A stretch of 64,000 nucleotides of DNA from Hygrocybe punicea (GCA_963556145.1 OY744464.1:434001-498000); one strand, 5' to 3'; counted from the stretch's first letter, positions 12,382 through 22,440 are shown. Numbers and translations: made by a program. Notes: generated by a model not told the origin, from the sequence alone.

Positions 12382-13049
12382 ACCCCAAAGCACCTTCCGC
12401 TGCTCTTCCGTTACGTCAACGACACACAGCGACTTCGGCAAGCATTTGGACACATCCCCAACATCACGCACAAATGAAGCAGCTAACCCCACCGCCCCCC
12501 GTCATCCCACCACACTCACACCCCACGCACTACATACCGCGTGCTGTACACCCCACTCCGCATACCCCCGGCCCCACGGCCCTGACTTCCCCATCCTATA
12601 TTTTATAATCTGCCCATACCCTGGTTTCAATTATTACAGGAGATACACTCCTACCGGGAATGGCACTGCCGCTTCCCACATGTTGCCTCAGGACTTCACG
12701 CACCCACTTGACATGACAAGTAGCACACATAACAGCAATCTCTACATACATTGTACTGTAAAGGAGAATAAACTAGGAAAAAAAAAAAAGAAAGAAAAAA
12801 AAAATGAGAGGGGAGATGATGGATTATGGTGCAGGGTATCTTGACTGCTGTTGCTATCACTATCACCATCGCTATTGCTATTGCTATCCTCATCGTCTGA
12901 TAGCATATACTTGAGCAGTTGCAAGCTTGTCTGGGTATAGTGTTCCTTGAGAGCCTGAAGTAGCTGTTTCCGCTTTGTGGGGTGATCTCAAGCTGGGCAG
13001 GGAGGATGTAAATTGGGGAGCTGGGGCATTTGATTAACCAGTAGGCATG

Positions 13050-13727
13050 AGGGCGTGGTGTGTGAATACGACTTGCTCTGATATCTTATTGCTGTTTAAG
13101 CCTTTAGGTTTCACATTTGATTTGACAGCTTATTATTTAGACTCAGAATGCCGATTCCGAGTCCTAAATTTATTTAGGCTCGGTCTTTCAGGTCCAGCCC
13201 AGCCAACTTTTTCATCCAGAATCTATTGTCACGGCAATGGCCGATATTTGTTCAGCTTTGTCTGGCACCGCCATCCAAGACCAAGTTCAACCATTCCCTT
13301 CGAAGTTACTTCTGACTGTCGACGAGCTTTACAAGGGGGGCCATTTGTAATTCTCCACATTCTTCATCATCCAGGAGGTAGCCGCTGACCGACTTTCTTG
13401 TCCTAGGTAGCCGATCGCCACAGCATTGCAACTTTGCTGAAGCAAGTCAAGGATCCATATGAAAATCACGCTGACTTTTGGCGTGATAACAGATCTCTCC
13501 GATCCTGTTACCAGTGCCACGAGTTCTTTCGTCGATTTTGGGCCTCTTGCGATGTCATGGGCCCAATTGCCGTATGACCCCTCATTCCACAGTTGATCCG
13601 GCCGACCAACCGTTGTACCCCTCCCAATTTGCAGGCAGACCTAAAAATCTGTCTCCAATAAAGAGGGAAGCCCTCCATACGTCGAGAGCCAAAATCTACA
13701 TTTAAAAATCAGCTTGATTTGCTAGCC
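13050..13727 (+). other. Intergenic, with a gene fragment and a short palindrome
   Basis: A 27-bp imperfect palindrome (13157-13183, GAGTCCTAAAT facing ATTTAGGCTC) recurs at 20997-21022. From about 13400 to 13580 one + frame reads as ordinary protein (FWRDNRSLRSCYQC, then FFRRFWASC) before a TGA. It may be a leftover exon of an unknown gene. The start of the dioxygenase pseudogene follows. Confidence 0.35.
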
Positions 13728-15544
13728 ATGGCTATCGATACCACACCAACCCCTGTCGGTGAAACATTTCCTGTCCTCCATGATACTCTCCCAAACGACT
13801 CCTCCCTACCCACCTTCATGGTTTCCACCACCCGGGGCTTTCTCCCTCACAATCCCATCACAACCCTTCCAAAGGATTTTAGCATTCTCGACTCCATACT
13901 CGCTCGGATGCCAGTCAAGACCACCGATGGCACTCCTGGTCTTCTGGCACATGGCACTCTTGGAGAAGCAGTTATCAATGAGCTCCCTGACCTGCGGGAC
14001 ATTATCGAAAAATACAAGGACGATTTGCCTTTGATGAACGCCCTCTATTGAGACTATTGTTTTCTGGCTTCAGTATATCTCTTGGAACCATGCCACCAGG
14101 GGTTCATCAAGGGAGTTATGGGCTTGGGAGGGAGACCCTTCCATGGAATATCGCTTTGCTGATTGCGAAGGTTGCTAACCTGTGAGTATTGGACTCCAAG
14201 GAATCTTTTATGCTCGGATTTCCACTCCTCACCTCTGGTTGCGGCTTTTGTCATATTTCAGTGTCTATCCATCATCCTATCTTGCGGTATTCCACTAATC
14301 CATTCTCCAGAGCCGGATTCAAACCATTCATGGAATATGCTGGCTCATATGCCCTCTTTAACTACCGCTTAAAAGACCCCGCCCTCAGCCTCAAGTATTC
14401 CAACCTCCACCTCATTCGAGCTTTCGAGCACGGTTTGGACCCCAATTCTTCTGAGGTTGGATTTGTGCTTGTGCATGTCGATATGGTCAAACATTCCGGC
14501 AAGCTAGTCGAGGGCGCCGTGACTGCTCTCGAAGGATGTAGTTCAGGAAATTGTGAGCAATTTGACACAGGGATGGAAGGGCTGGTTAGTGCTCTTGGGA
14601 AGGTGAACCAGGTCATGGATGGTCGGTGCTTAGCCCTTTGCCGCCACAAATTTAGGAAGGGCGATTTGGAGACTGACAAATTAACGATAAGGCATGTGGA
14701 AAAAATCCAAACCAAGCGACTACACCACCTTTCGCACCTTCATCTTTGGCATCGCCAGTCAATCCATGTTCCCTAACGGTGTCATTTATGAATGAGTCAG
14801 CGACGAACCCTTTTCATTTCACGGAGAATCAGGAGCGAATGATAGCATGGTAAGAATGCTTTCGTCTTTTCAGAATGTATCAATCTGATAGGTGTTTGAA
14901 AAGATACCTCTTTGCGACAACCTGCTCCAAAACACCATGCCCGCTACCCCTCTCACGGACATCCTCCAAGATTTCCACTCCTATCAACCAAGAAATCATC
15001 ACGAATTTCTAGAATGGGTCCAAAAACATGCATCTGCTGTTAACCTCAAAGATTTTGCATTGAAGGACAGGAAATTGGCTGGTAAGATCGCTTCCCCACG
15101 GGTAAAATTTTGTGATGTCTTGCTGATACGTCTTCTTGTTTGGCACTATAGCTCTGTACCTCCACGTGCTCAACCAAGTCTGCGACTTCCACTGGCGCCA
15201 CTGGTGTTTCACCCGCAAATACATTCTGAAGAAGACCTCTCACCCAACTGCCACAGGCGGCAGCCCTATTGTCACGGTGAGCATCCTTCAAATGCCCCTT
15301 CCACAGTCATTCCATTCATCCAGCTGAGATCAACACACACACTATTAAGTGGCTGCCCAACCAACTCTAAGCAGTGCTCGACCTCATCATGCAAGTCTAC
15401 AAGGCATACCGACAGCGTGGTGGGCTGGGAAGCAGCTGCGACGACATCATCAACATGGTGAATGTACAGCGGGATATGTTGACAAAGGAGGTCGAGAAGG
15501 GTGGTCACCTAAAGCCCCCCGCTAGCCATCCATTGGCAGCATAG
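13728..15544 (+). pseudogene. Indoleamine 2,3-dioxygenase, six-exon pseudogene
   Basis: The enzyme opens the indole ring of tryptophan with a heme iron, the first step of the kynurenine route to NAD. Exons: 13728-14181, 14311-14621, 14692-14849, 14892-15081, 15152-15276, 15350-15544. Recognisable blocks are DDLPLMNALY, AGFKPFMEYAGSYALFNYRL, RAFEHGLDP, FGIASQSMFPNGV, HGESGANDSM, PLCDNLLQ and SHPTATGGSPIV. The presumed heme-ligand His is in FHWRHWCFTRKYI (about 15190). Breaks: TGA at 14049 where Arg is expected, a 1-base deletion near 14125, TGA at 14793 where Gly is expected, and TAA at 15368 where Gln is expected. Apart from the 1-base deletion all exons read in register, so loss looks fairly recent. 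Confidence 0.9.
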
Positions 15545-15687
15545 AACCCTAGCACCTTGTTCGGTTCAATGTGTGGGATCATACTACCCCAAGGATTCCT
15601 TCGTGGGCCGAGCTGAGGCATGAGGCATCCTCCTGCCTTTGCACTCGCCTCGGCCTCGGCTTCTTTGCGGTTGTATGCCTGGTGCAT
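15505..15687 (-). CDS. Possible terminal exon of an unknown protein
   Basis: A 60-codon minus frame with protein-like composition (acidic/Ala-rich helix, then MPQLGPRRNPWGSMIP) ends by overlapping the last exon of the dioxygenase pseudogene. An acceptor-like CAG lies just upstream. I do not recognise it, and no further exon is visible, since a foldback element starts at 15769. It may equally be chance. Confidence 0.2.
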   Translation of the reverse strand: MHQAYNRKEAEAEASAKAGGCLMPQLGPRRNPWGSMIPHIEPNKVLGFYAANGWLAGGFR

Positions 15688-15768
15688 AGATTTATGTCAG
15701 CAAGTCACTGCACTCTAGAGTAATAGTAGAATGGGGAGAGGGAGGGAACTTGAAAGAGTGGGTAAAAA

Positions 15769-16566
15769 TTTACAGCTGATTTCATAAACATGCGGAAAAG
15801 TTGAAAAAAGATTTAAGGTGTAAAATTTTGGACTTGGTGAGATTTCTCTTGTATCTCATGGAATACTGCATGGATTGAGATGATTATAGAGGGAAAGTTG
15901 TACTATTTCTTAAGGGCTTTCTACTCCTGTAATTACATTTGGATAATATTTGGTGTATGGCGAGTTGTAGATGAAATAACAGGGAAACCAGCACTTTTTG
16001 AGACCCAAAATGATATTGTCAAATTATGGCATCAAATGAGCTCCTATGAACAAGATTGTGGGGAGAAAAGTGTTCATTTTTTCAGGGGCTACAAGCACAT
16101 ATACCGTGTTTTTCTTTATTTTTGTGTTTTGAGCCCATATTTATAATTCTTGTGGTATTTTGATCTCACTGCAATCAAAAATAGTACAGATGTAATATTG
16201 GCTCAAAACACAAAATAAAGAAAAACATGGTATATGTACTTGTAGCCCTTGAAAAAATGAACAATTTTCTCCCCACAATCTTGTTCATAGGAGCTCATTT
16301 GATGCCATAATTTGACAATATCATTTTGGGTCTCAAAAAGTGCTGGTTTCCCTGTTATTTCATCTACAACTCGCCATACACCAAATATTATCCAAATGTA
16401 ATTACAGGAGTAGAAAGCCCTTAAGAAATAGTACAACTTTCCCTCTATAATCATCTCAATCCATGCAGTATTCCATGAGATACAAGAGAAATCTCACCAA
16501 GTCCAAAATTTTTACACCTTAAATCTTTTTTCAACTTTTCTGCATGTTTCTGAAATCAGCTGTAAA
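15769..16566. repeat. Foldback element, 798-bp near-perfect palindrome
   Basis: The left arm (15769-about 16155) and right arm (about 16180-16566) are inverted copies of each other with only scattered differences. Both ends read TTTACAGCTGATTTC. The arms therefore encode the same meaningless 80-codon frame on opposite strands. I see no clear target duplication and no gene. A single diverged arm is present at 59331-59733 inside another element. Confidence 0.9.
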
Positions 16567-16779
16567 GTACCGTGAAGACAGTGGCAAGCTTTCGTTTGGT
16601 GAGGAGAGCAAACATTGGCTGCCAAGACTCGCAGTCTTTCTGCAATGAGCTTGAGTTGAATGCGATGATGGTGAGGTCTGGCTGCACAAAAGCTGTTGGC
16701 GAGTCTGTGGTATATGCTGAAACACACCACCGGGGTCAGCACGACTCCATGAGAGCACATGGTGCAAGTAGATGGACGG

Positions 16780-16935
16780 TGGAGTGGGTCCGAGGCTGCT
16801 CACACACGAATGGGGAAGTCACGACGGAATCGGATAGGATATCATGAGATGGACTAAGACTAAGACAGGGAATCCTACATAAGGGATCCAACCGTGAGAC
16901 CTAAGTCACGTGATGGACCAGGCACAACTACTCCA
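16780..16935 (-). repeat. LTR (3' LTR in element sense)
   Basis: 156 bp, identical or nearly so to 18385-18540. Termini TGGAGT / ACTCCA. It contains TCACGTGA, an 8-bp palindrome. Near identity of the two LTRs points to recent insertion. Confidence 0.9.
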
Positions 16936-16939
16936 AGTG

Positions 16940-16951
16940 CCCCTCTCCTCC
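16940..16951 (-). other. Polypurine tract of the TRIM-like element
   Basis: On the minus strand GGAGGAGAGGGG, followed by 4 bases and then the LTR. In LTR elements such a tract primes plus-strand DNA synthesis. Confidence 0.6.
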
Positions 16952-18363
16952 GTAGCGACGCCCTCGTCGCTCGTGAAAGACAAACAAAATAAAAGAGACA
17001 AAAAGAAACAGCTGAAAGAAAAGCAAAAAGAAACAGAAATGGAATGCAAAGCACACAAAGAAGCAAAAAGCAGGTGTAAACTAGTCTACCCCATATGAAT
17101 CTAGTAACGGTGGGTCATGGTGAAAAAAAGGTGGAGACAAAGTGGTAGAACGTGGAAATGGAAGCGGTACGGCACGGCGCGGGGTCGGCAGGTGGGTCTC
17201 TGGACATGGGTCGACGCGAGGGTGCATGGGGCCGCCATACGATGCATGGGCGAGGCCGCGAACGTGTCTGTTTGGGGTGCGGCCATTGTGGTACGTTCCG
17301 TGCATGGGGCCGTGGGGGATATGGCCATGGGCTTGGTGCGGATGGACTTGCGTTGTCGGATACGTCGTATGGGGTTGTCGTATCGCGGGGATGGGCCGTT
17401 GTGGTGGTGCATGAAGGTGTAGGGGTGTGGGACGCGGGGCCGCGCATGTGTGGACGGGGTATGGTGGGGCGGGGTGTGCCGCTCGCGTTGGGGCGACTTT
17501 GCCGCCCGGTTCCTTCGTGGGGGCGTTTGATCGCGTTGGGAATGGGCGTATGGGGCCGTGAAACGAGTCGGCGTGGGGGTTGTGGGCGCGTGGTTGGGTT
17601 GTATGTCGTCGAGTTGTGCTGGGTGGGGCCAGATGTGTCATTCGCGTGGGCATGGGCTGTTGCGGCCGTGCTAGTGCTCTACACGCGAGAAAGTTGGCGC
17701 GGGCGTGTTGTGCTGGGCCCATGGGATCGAGGAAGAAGGTACCGACGTGGGCGAGGTGCGCCAGTCGACTTGGTGACGTGGCAGTTGGGCGACGTGGCAA
17801 CGGATGGGTGGGCGTGAAAACGGAGATGCCGAAGACGGGGTAAGTGATGGAGTGGCTCGTGGGGCTGCTGTACGAACGCATGGGGTTTTCGAGCGTCTGT
17901 GTGTCCAGTAGGGAACCTGTGGGCGTCCGAATGAAAAATGGTGAGTCGAACACGGGGACGGTGATATCGAGGGCGCGCCTGGCTGCGCGACGGCGTTGTT
18001 GGATACGTCGTCCGGCTCGGCAACCTCTTGGGGGTGGTTTAACGAGGGTGGGGTGCTGTGGGTGCGCGTGGGTGGGCGGATTCTTGGTGGATGCAGTTGG
18101 TGACGTGTCTGCGCGAGGTGGCTGTGCGGAATGGTGAAGATGGGCGAAAAGTCGTGAGGGTGGTCGCGGGGCATGTAGCAGGATGCGAACAAGGTACTGG
18201 GGCTTTCGGAGACTGTCTTCTGTAGGGTTTTTCATGGGGGTGCTGTGGGGAATCGCACGGGTGGGGTCTCGGGGGGGTTCTCTGTTCTCGAAAAATCACT
18301 GGATCTGTGCAAAAGTCTTGGTGCGAGTGGAATGTGGTGGTCTCGTCTAGCTGCGTGGGTCGA

Positions 18364-18381
18364 ATCGTGCTCTCATCACCA
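18364..18381 (-). other. Candidate primer binding site
   Basis: On minus, TGGTGATGAGAGCACGAT starts 3 bases inside the LTR. TGG matches the CCA end of a tRNA. The + strand here (GGTCGAATC...CTCATCACCA) looks like a tRNA T-arm and acceptor end. The tRNA species cannot be named from this sequence alone. Confidence 0.55.
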
Positions 18382-18384
18382 CGA

Positions 18385-18540
18385 TGGAGTGGGTCCGAGG
18401 CTGCTCACACACGAATGGGGAAGTCACGACGGAATCGGATAGGATATCATGAGATGGACTAAGACTAAGACAGGGAATCCTACATAAGGGATCCAACCGT
18501 GAGACCTAAGTCACGTGATGGACCAGGCACAACTACTCCA
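18385..18540 (-). repeat. LTR (5' LTR in element sense)
   Basis: Partner of 16780-16935, same length and ends, followed by the acgg duplication at 18541-18544. Confidence 0.9.
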
Positions 18541-18590
18541 ACGGGGTAAAAGTTCTTGATTGTGGTGGCCTATGATGTCTCTTGAATAGT

Positions 18591-18800
18591 AGTATCTTTG
18601 TGGTGGATAGGTTTTGTTGTCATGCCAGTGGTAGTGATTGAGAAGACAAACTTCTATAGTATCTCATAACTCATATCCATTGTTGCCTGCCTGTCCACAG
18701 GAGGGCAACAATGGATATGAGTTATGAGATACTATAGAAGACAAACTGCTCAATCACTACCACTGGCATGACGATGAAACCTATCCACCACAAAGATACT
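18591..18800. repeat. 210-bp hairpin (foldback MITE)
   Basis: AGTATCTTTGTGGTGGATAG at 18591 is mirrored by its inverse ending at 18800. The arms (about 97 bp each) pair almost fully, including the block ATCCATTGTTGCC against GGCAACAATGGAT. The loop is about 17 bp. No coding and no clear target duplication. Confidence 0.8.
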
Positions 18801-18850
18801 ATCCATGACACTCAGTGACAAATGCTGTTTGGCAGCTTCCCTCCTCTCTT

Positions 18851-20386
18851 CATCAGGAAAAGGCCTGTCGACTTAGTCCCACTTAGTCAGCTTAGCCATG
18901 AAAGCAAAGGCAGATAAGCGGATAAATACCCTAAGGTGGATTAAGAACACATTAAGAACATGAATAAGAACACATGAAGAACTTCACTACTTTTTGCTTT
19001 TCGAGTCCTTAACACTTTTTAGTAGATATGATATACTTATAAGTGCTACAGAAACAAGTTGAAAATGCCAAGTCCACACTTTGGCTCTATTTGTTCACGG
19101 TTCATTTTCAACCGCATAGTACTCACCCTCTTAAACCACCACCACCACGACCTCCTTCTCCACCAGCAACCATGGCAGGACCCAGGTGGCGATGCAACAA
19201 CAGCAACACCACCACCACCAGCGGCGGTGGTGACAACGCAACGTTATCACCACCAATAGCAGTGGCGATCCAACGGCACCATTGCCACCACCACCATGAC
19301 CACCACAGGTGGCAACACAACAGCACACCACCGCCATCACCAGCACATGACATAACGGCGGCGACACAATGGCACCATCACCACCACTGGCAGCAGCGCA
19401 GACGCAACAGTGGCATCACCATCACCATCACCACCACCACCCACAATCACAACAGCCACGAGGAAACACACGATGAGCAAGAAAAGCAGTGGGGGGTGGT
19501 GTGCCCACCCCTGCTGTAGAAAAGCTACGTTTTTTTTCATTTTTCGTTCATCTTTCTATGCTAATTCCTGACCAATACAATGACCACTACTTACCACACC
19601 AACACCACTGGTGGCAGCATGGATGCATCTGGAGTGGGGGCATAACAGCGCCATCACCATCACCACTACCACCACCACCCACAATTGCAACAGCCACGAG
19701 GAAACGCACGACAAGCAAGAAAAGCAGCAGGGGGTGGTGCACCCACCCCCGCTGTAGAAAAGCTACATTTTTTTTCATTTTTTGTTCATCTTTCTAAGCT
19801 AATTCTTGACCAATACGATGACCACTACATACCATGCCAACACCACTGGTGGCAGCGTGGACACAACTGGAGTGGGCACAACAGTGGCATCACCATCACC
19901 ACGACCAGCAGCGAGGATGCAAGCATCACCAGCAGCAGCAGCAGTGGGGGCGCAACAGCAGCATCAGCATCACCACCACCGGCAGCAGCATGGACACAAC
20001 AGCAGCATCACCATCACCGTTGGTGGTGGCAGGGACGCAATGCGGCATCACCACCACTACCAGTGGCGATGCAACGGCTGCAACACCACCACATCAGCGA
20101 TGGGGAGGGAGGGGGGCATGCATGTACTAATTAGCTATGGTATATAATAAATATGCTTTTTTATTATTCAACAACTGGAAAAAGATAAATAAGAAGAAAA
20201 TAAATAAGATCTAAGCTATGCTAATTCTACAGTAAGAACAACTAAGTTGAAGTTCATCACAGGGATTAGCTTTTTTTCCTCTTAGTGGCCTTAGTCGTTT
20301 TAAGTCAGTCAAGACAGGCAAAGCTCGTTAAAGAGCTGATAAAGCTTATGTAAAGGCTGACTAAGATGACAGCTGTTTTCCTGATG
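18851..20386. mobile_element. Candidate TIR element filled with (CAC)n repeats
   Basis: The left end CATCAGGAAAAGGCCTGTC is mirrored on the right by the inverse of CATCAGGAAAACAGCTGTC. Both are followed by copies of CTTAGTC. Inside, 19130-20110 is dominated by CAC/CAG/CAT triplets, so frames read as poly-His or poly-Val; I do not take these as genes. No target duplication matches, so the boundaries are tentative. Confidence 0.4.
19406..19879. repeat. ~237-bp tandem duplication
   Basis: Two units start with AACAGNGNCATCACCATC at 19406 and 19644, and a third start appears at 19880. Each unit includes GCTGTAGAAAAGCTAC, a T-run, GTTCATCTTTCTA and GACCAATAC. The duplicated part sits between two triplet-repeat stretches, which suggests slippage or unequal exchange. 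Confidence 0.8.
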
Positions 20387-21026
20387 TTGACTGCAGCAGG
20401 AAAAAACAAAGTCAAACATTTTGTCGAGGCAGTGGCATTTTGGGGATCTAGATCGTTGACTATGACACAGGCTGACGATCAGGCACTAGAGCATCCCACG
20501 TGCCACCGTCTCCAAAGATAAGGTGCACGTGGTCCAGCTTGCTGCGCTGACTAAGTTAGAGGATTTGCGGGCAAGAGGTTTCAATCCGGCGAAGGATCTC
20601 GTCAGAAGGCTACCACTTGCCCTGACCTCTAGACCATCTGTGCTCTTTTTACGGAGTACTACCTCTAAGCGTGTGTAGGGAGGGAGTGGCCCAGGCTAGA
20701 CCCGGTAGCATGTGAGCATGATTTGTAATCGATACCCAATGTGGACCCAACCATTGGAGGATATTACTAATGGGGCACTGATCTGGTAACCGGGATGCAT
20801 CCGGCGGGGATACCGAATCAGAGAGACGTCGAAGGACCCTTTCGGGATTCCTGCGCTCGCACATCTTATCGTACTCCTAGTTCATAGTGTGCTGGAGAAA
20901 GGCTAGAACATTTGATGGCGATGGATACGAGATCGGAGGAAGTTGCATGTGCCACATTTATTCCATTTTGATGGATAATGCTGTCGGCCAGGATTTCCGA
21001 GTCCTAAATTATTTAGGCTCGGTCTT
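20387..21026. other. No recognisable gene; palindrome at 20997-21022
   Basis: The sequence is complex rather than repetitive, but no frame on either strand is convincing. A minus frame at 20649-20864 is open without a recognisable product. The 26-bp palindrome CCGAGTCCTAAATTATTTAG... (20997-21022) is the second copy of the one at 13157 and directly abuts the foldback element. Confidence 0.4.
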
Positions 21027-21877
21027 ACACAGGGTGCGCAGTAGCATACCATGTCACACAGTATCTTGAAAGTACTTGACAAGTATACTAAATATCATTA
21101 CCATAACATTCAACATGGTATTGTAACAGTATTCAGACATAAACTACAATACTTGTGCTCAAATTCATCTGAAGGTATGAAGGCAAATGAGACTTATACC
21201 TTTTCAATAACATCAAGCCTTTTGTTTCACTACTTTTACTGTATCTACAGCAAAGTACCGTATAGTTCGGATAGAATACTTGCAGCCTAAGATGAATAAA
21301 AGTATTAAACTAGTAAGGAAGTTGTGCCACTTTCACTACTAGGATACCTTTTGAATCCTTTCAAGATACAGTGTGAAATAGTATAGTACTATTGCCATAT
21401 TGTGGATTTAAGATACTGTGTCAATACTTTTAAGATACTTTTATTATAATAAAAGTACGGAAACAGTATCTTAAAAGTATTGACACAGTATCTTAAATCT
21501 ACAATATGGCAACAGTACTATACTATTTCACACTGTATCTTGAAAGGATTCAAAAGGTATCCTAGTAGTGAAAGTGGCACAACTTCCTTACTAGTTTAAT
21601 GCTTTTATTCATCTTAGGCTGCAAGTATTCTATCCGAACTATACGGTACTTTGCTGTAGATACAGTAAAAGTAGTGAAACAAAAGGCTTGATGTTATTGA
21701 AAAGGTATAAGTCTCATTTGCCTTCATACCTTCAGATGAATTTGAGCACAAGTATTGTAGTTTATGTCTGAATACTGTTACAATACCATGTTGAATGTTA
21801 CGGTAATGATATTTAGTATACTTGTCAAGTACTTTCAAGATACTGTGTGACATGGTATGCTACTGTGCACCCTGTGT
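21027..21877. repeat. Foldback element, 851-bp near-perfect palindrome
   Basis: Both ends read ACACAGGGTGC inward. The left arm (21027-about 21444) and right arm (about 21471-21877) are inverted copies with few differences; the spacer is about 26 bp. AGTATCTT / AAGTA motifs recur along the arms. The 79-codon frame seen on both strands is the arm read twice, not a gene. It is unrelated in sequence to the palindrome at 15769. Confidence 0.9.
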
Positions 21878-22129
21878 TATATGACCTGAGCCACCAAAAT
21901 CAAAATTCCACTCTTGCAGCAAATGCCAAGTTTGGCCATGTTTACCTTCTCATTCATTTTTTTCTAACAAGACATTTATCCTTGAAATAGTCACAAAGAG
22001 TAGTGTATGTAAATAGTAGTAATAACTCTGAGGGACTCGGATATGCCATGCAAAGCAATGGCCCTCTAGCACAAGTGTGCTACACTGCCAGAGTCCCTCA
22101 TCCTACCGCGCATTCTGAAGGCGCCTATT

Positions 22130-22440
22130 GATCCACACAGAATAACATGTGGCCAACCAACTGGAATTCCAAGAGACCCTACTAATTAGCATTGTGATCC
22201 AATCCACAGTGCTGGCCACCGTTTTCTTCCATTCTAGTGACCAATACACACTAAAATACAATTCCACAGTATCCCATATACTTAATGCAACGACGGGCCT
22301 CCGTCTCGAGGTACTCAACACCGTGTGAGACCAGAGACGAGCGCTTCGCTATCGCTTAAGGGACGACTGGACAAGCTCGATGTCTATGTTGCTCGTCAAA
22401 ACACCATCGCTCGTTTGCCTCTTCTGGGGGTAACTTGATT
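22130..22440 (+). pseudogene. Fragment of an unknown, possibly membrane, protein gene
   Basis: One + frame reads LEFQETLLISIVIQSTVLAT and continues through VSHILNATTGLRLE, with hydrophobic helix-like stretches, then hits TGA codons around 22330. The composition is that of a real protein. It may be the C-terminal membrane part of a larger fungal protein whose remainder is missing. Family not recognised. Confidence 0.3.

Larger units (their letters stand above)
6410..12813 (+). mobile_element. Full-length LINE (Tad/I-like non-LTR retrotransposon), inactive
   Basis: The element (about 6422-12801) is flanked by AAATGAGAGGGG at 6410-6421 and again at 12802-12813, a perfect 12-bp target duplication. 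It ends in an A-rich tail (12779-12804). It has a 5' leader (6422-6576), a gag-like ORF1 and an ORF2 with endonuclease, reverse transcriptase and RNase H. Full length with an intact duplication suggests a fairly recent insertion, though both ORFs carry stops and frameshifts. It is GC-richer than its surroundings. The target is the coding sequence of the Harbinger transposase. Confidence 0.92.
5011..13031 (-). pseudogene. PIF/Harbinger transposase, split by a LINE and a solo LTR
   Basis: The coding order on minus is: N-terminus 13031-12814 (Ser/Asp-rich, LSDDEDSNSNSD), then the LINE, then 6409-5655, then the solo LTR, then 5496-5011. Removing both insertions at their target duplications restores the register (PSSPLS to FATSS; GHTGS to AHDSYPF). 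A helix-turn-helix-like block (DDIVEWAGVSSGTVINC) lies near 5960. The DDE signature is visible as VDGTTF near 5810 and WMWADSAY near 5385. The third acidic position, near 5310-5260, is obscured by stops. The C-terminus ends at 5011 in an acidic tail. Extra TGA and TAG codons are present, such as TGA after STH near 6390 and two TAG near 5885, so decay is not due to the insertions alone. I could not find the element's terminal repeats. Confidence 0.8.
16780..18540 (-). mobile_element. TRIM-like non-autonomous LTR retroelement
   Basis: Two 156-bp direct repeats (16780-16935 and 18385-18540), each TGGAGT...ACTCCA, flank 1.45 kb of GC-rich DNA. The outside flanks are acgg (16776-16779) and acgg (18541-18544), a perfect 4-bp target duplication. 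Orientation is minus: a tRNA-end-like site starts 3 bases inside one LTR and a polypurine tract lies 4 bases inside the other. The inside encodes no gag or pol. A long open minus frame (18235 to 17081) is Pro/His/Arg-rich low complexity, which I read as a by-product of C-rich sequence. It must borrow the machinery of another LTR element. Confidence 0.88.

Noticed and set aside
15880..16454. The same ~80-aa protein on both strands
   Set aside because: The two frames are the two arms of a palindrome; it is not a gene pair.
17081..18235. 384-codon open frame on minus, Pro/His/Arg-rich
   Set aside because: The frame is open because the stretch is C-rich and stop-poor. Composition is low-complexity with no recognisable domain, and it lies wholly within the TRIM-like element. 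Kept only as a note under that element.
18357..18381. tRNA gene suggested by T-loop-like GGTCGAATC and a CCA end
   Set aside because: Only the 3' end resembles a tRNA, no cloverleaf can be drawn upstream, and its position next to the LTR fits a primer binding site.
19043..20147. Poly-His / poly-Val proteins
   Set aside because: Translations of CAC/GTG triplet repeats in several frames. The same happens at 130-250 and 42230-42780.
21051..21853. The same 79-aa protein on both strands
   Set aside because: Arms of the 851-bp foldback element read twice.
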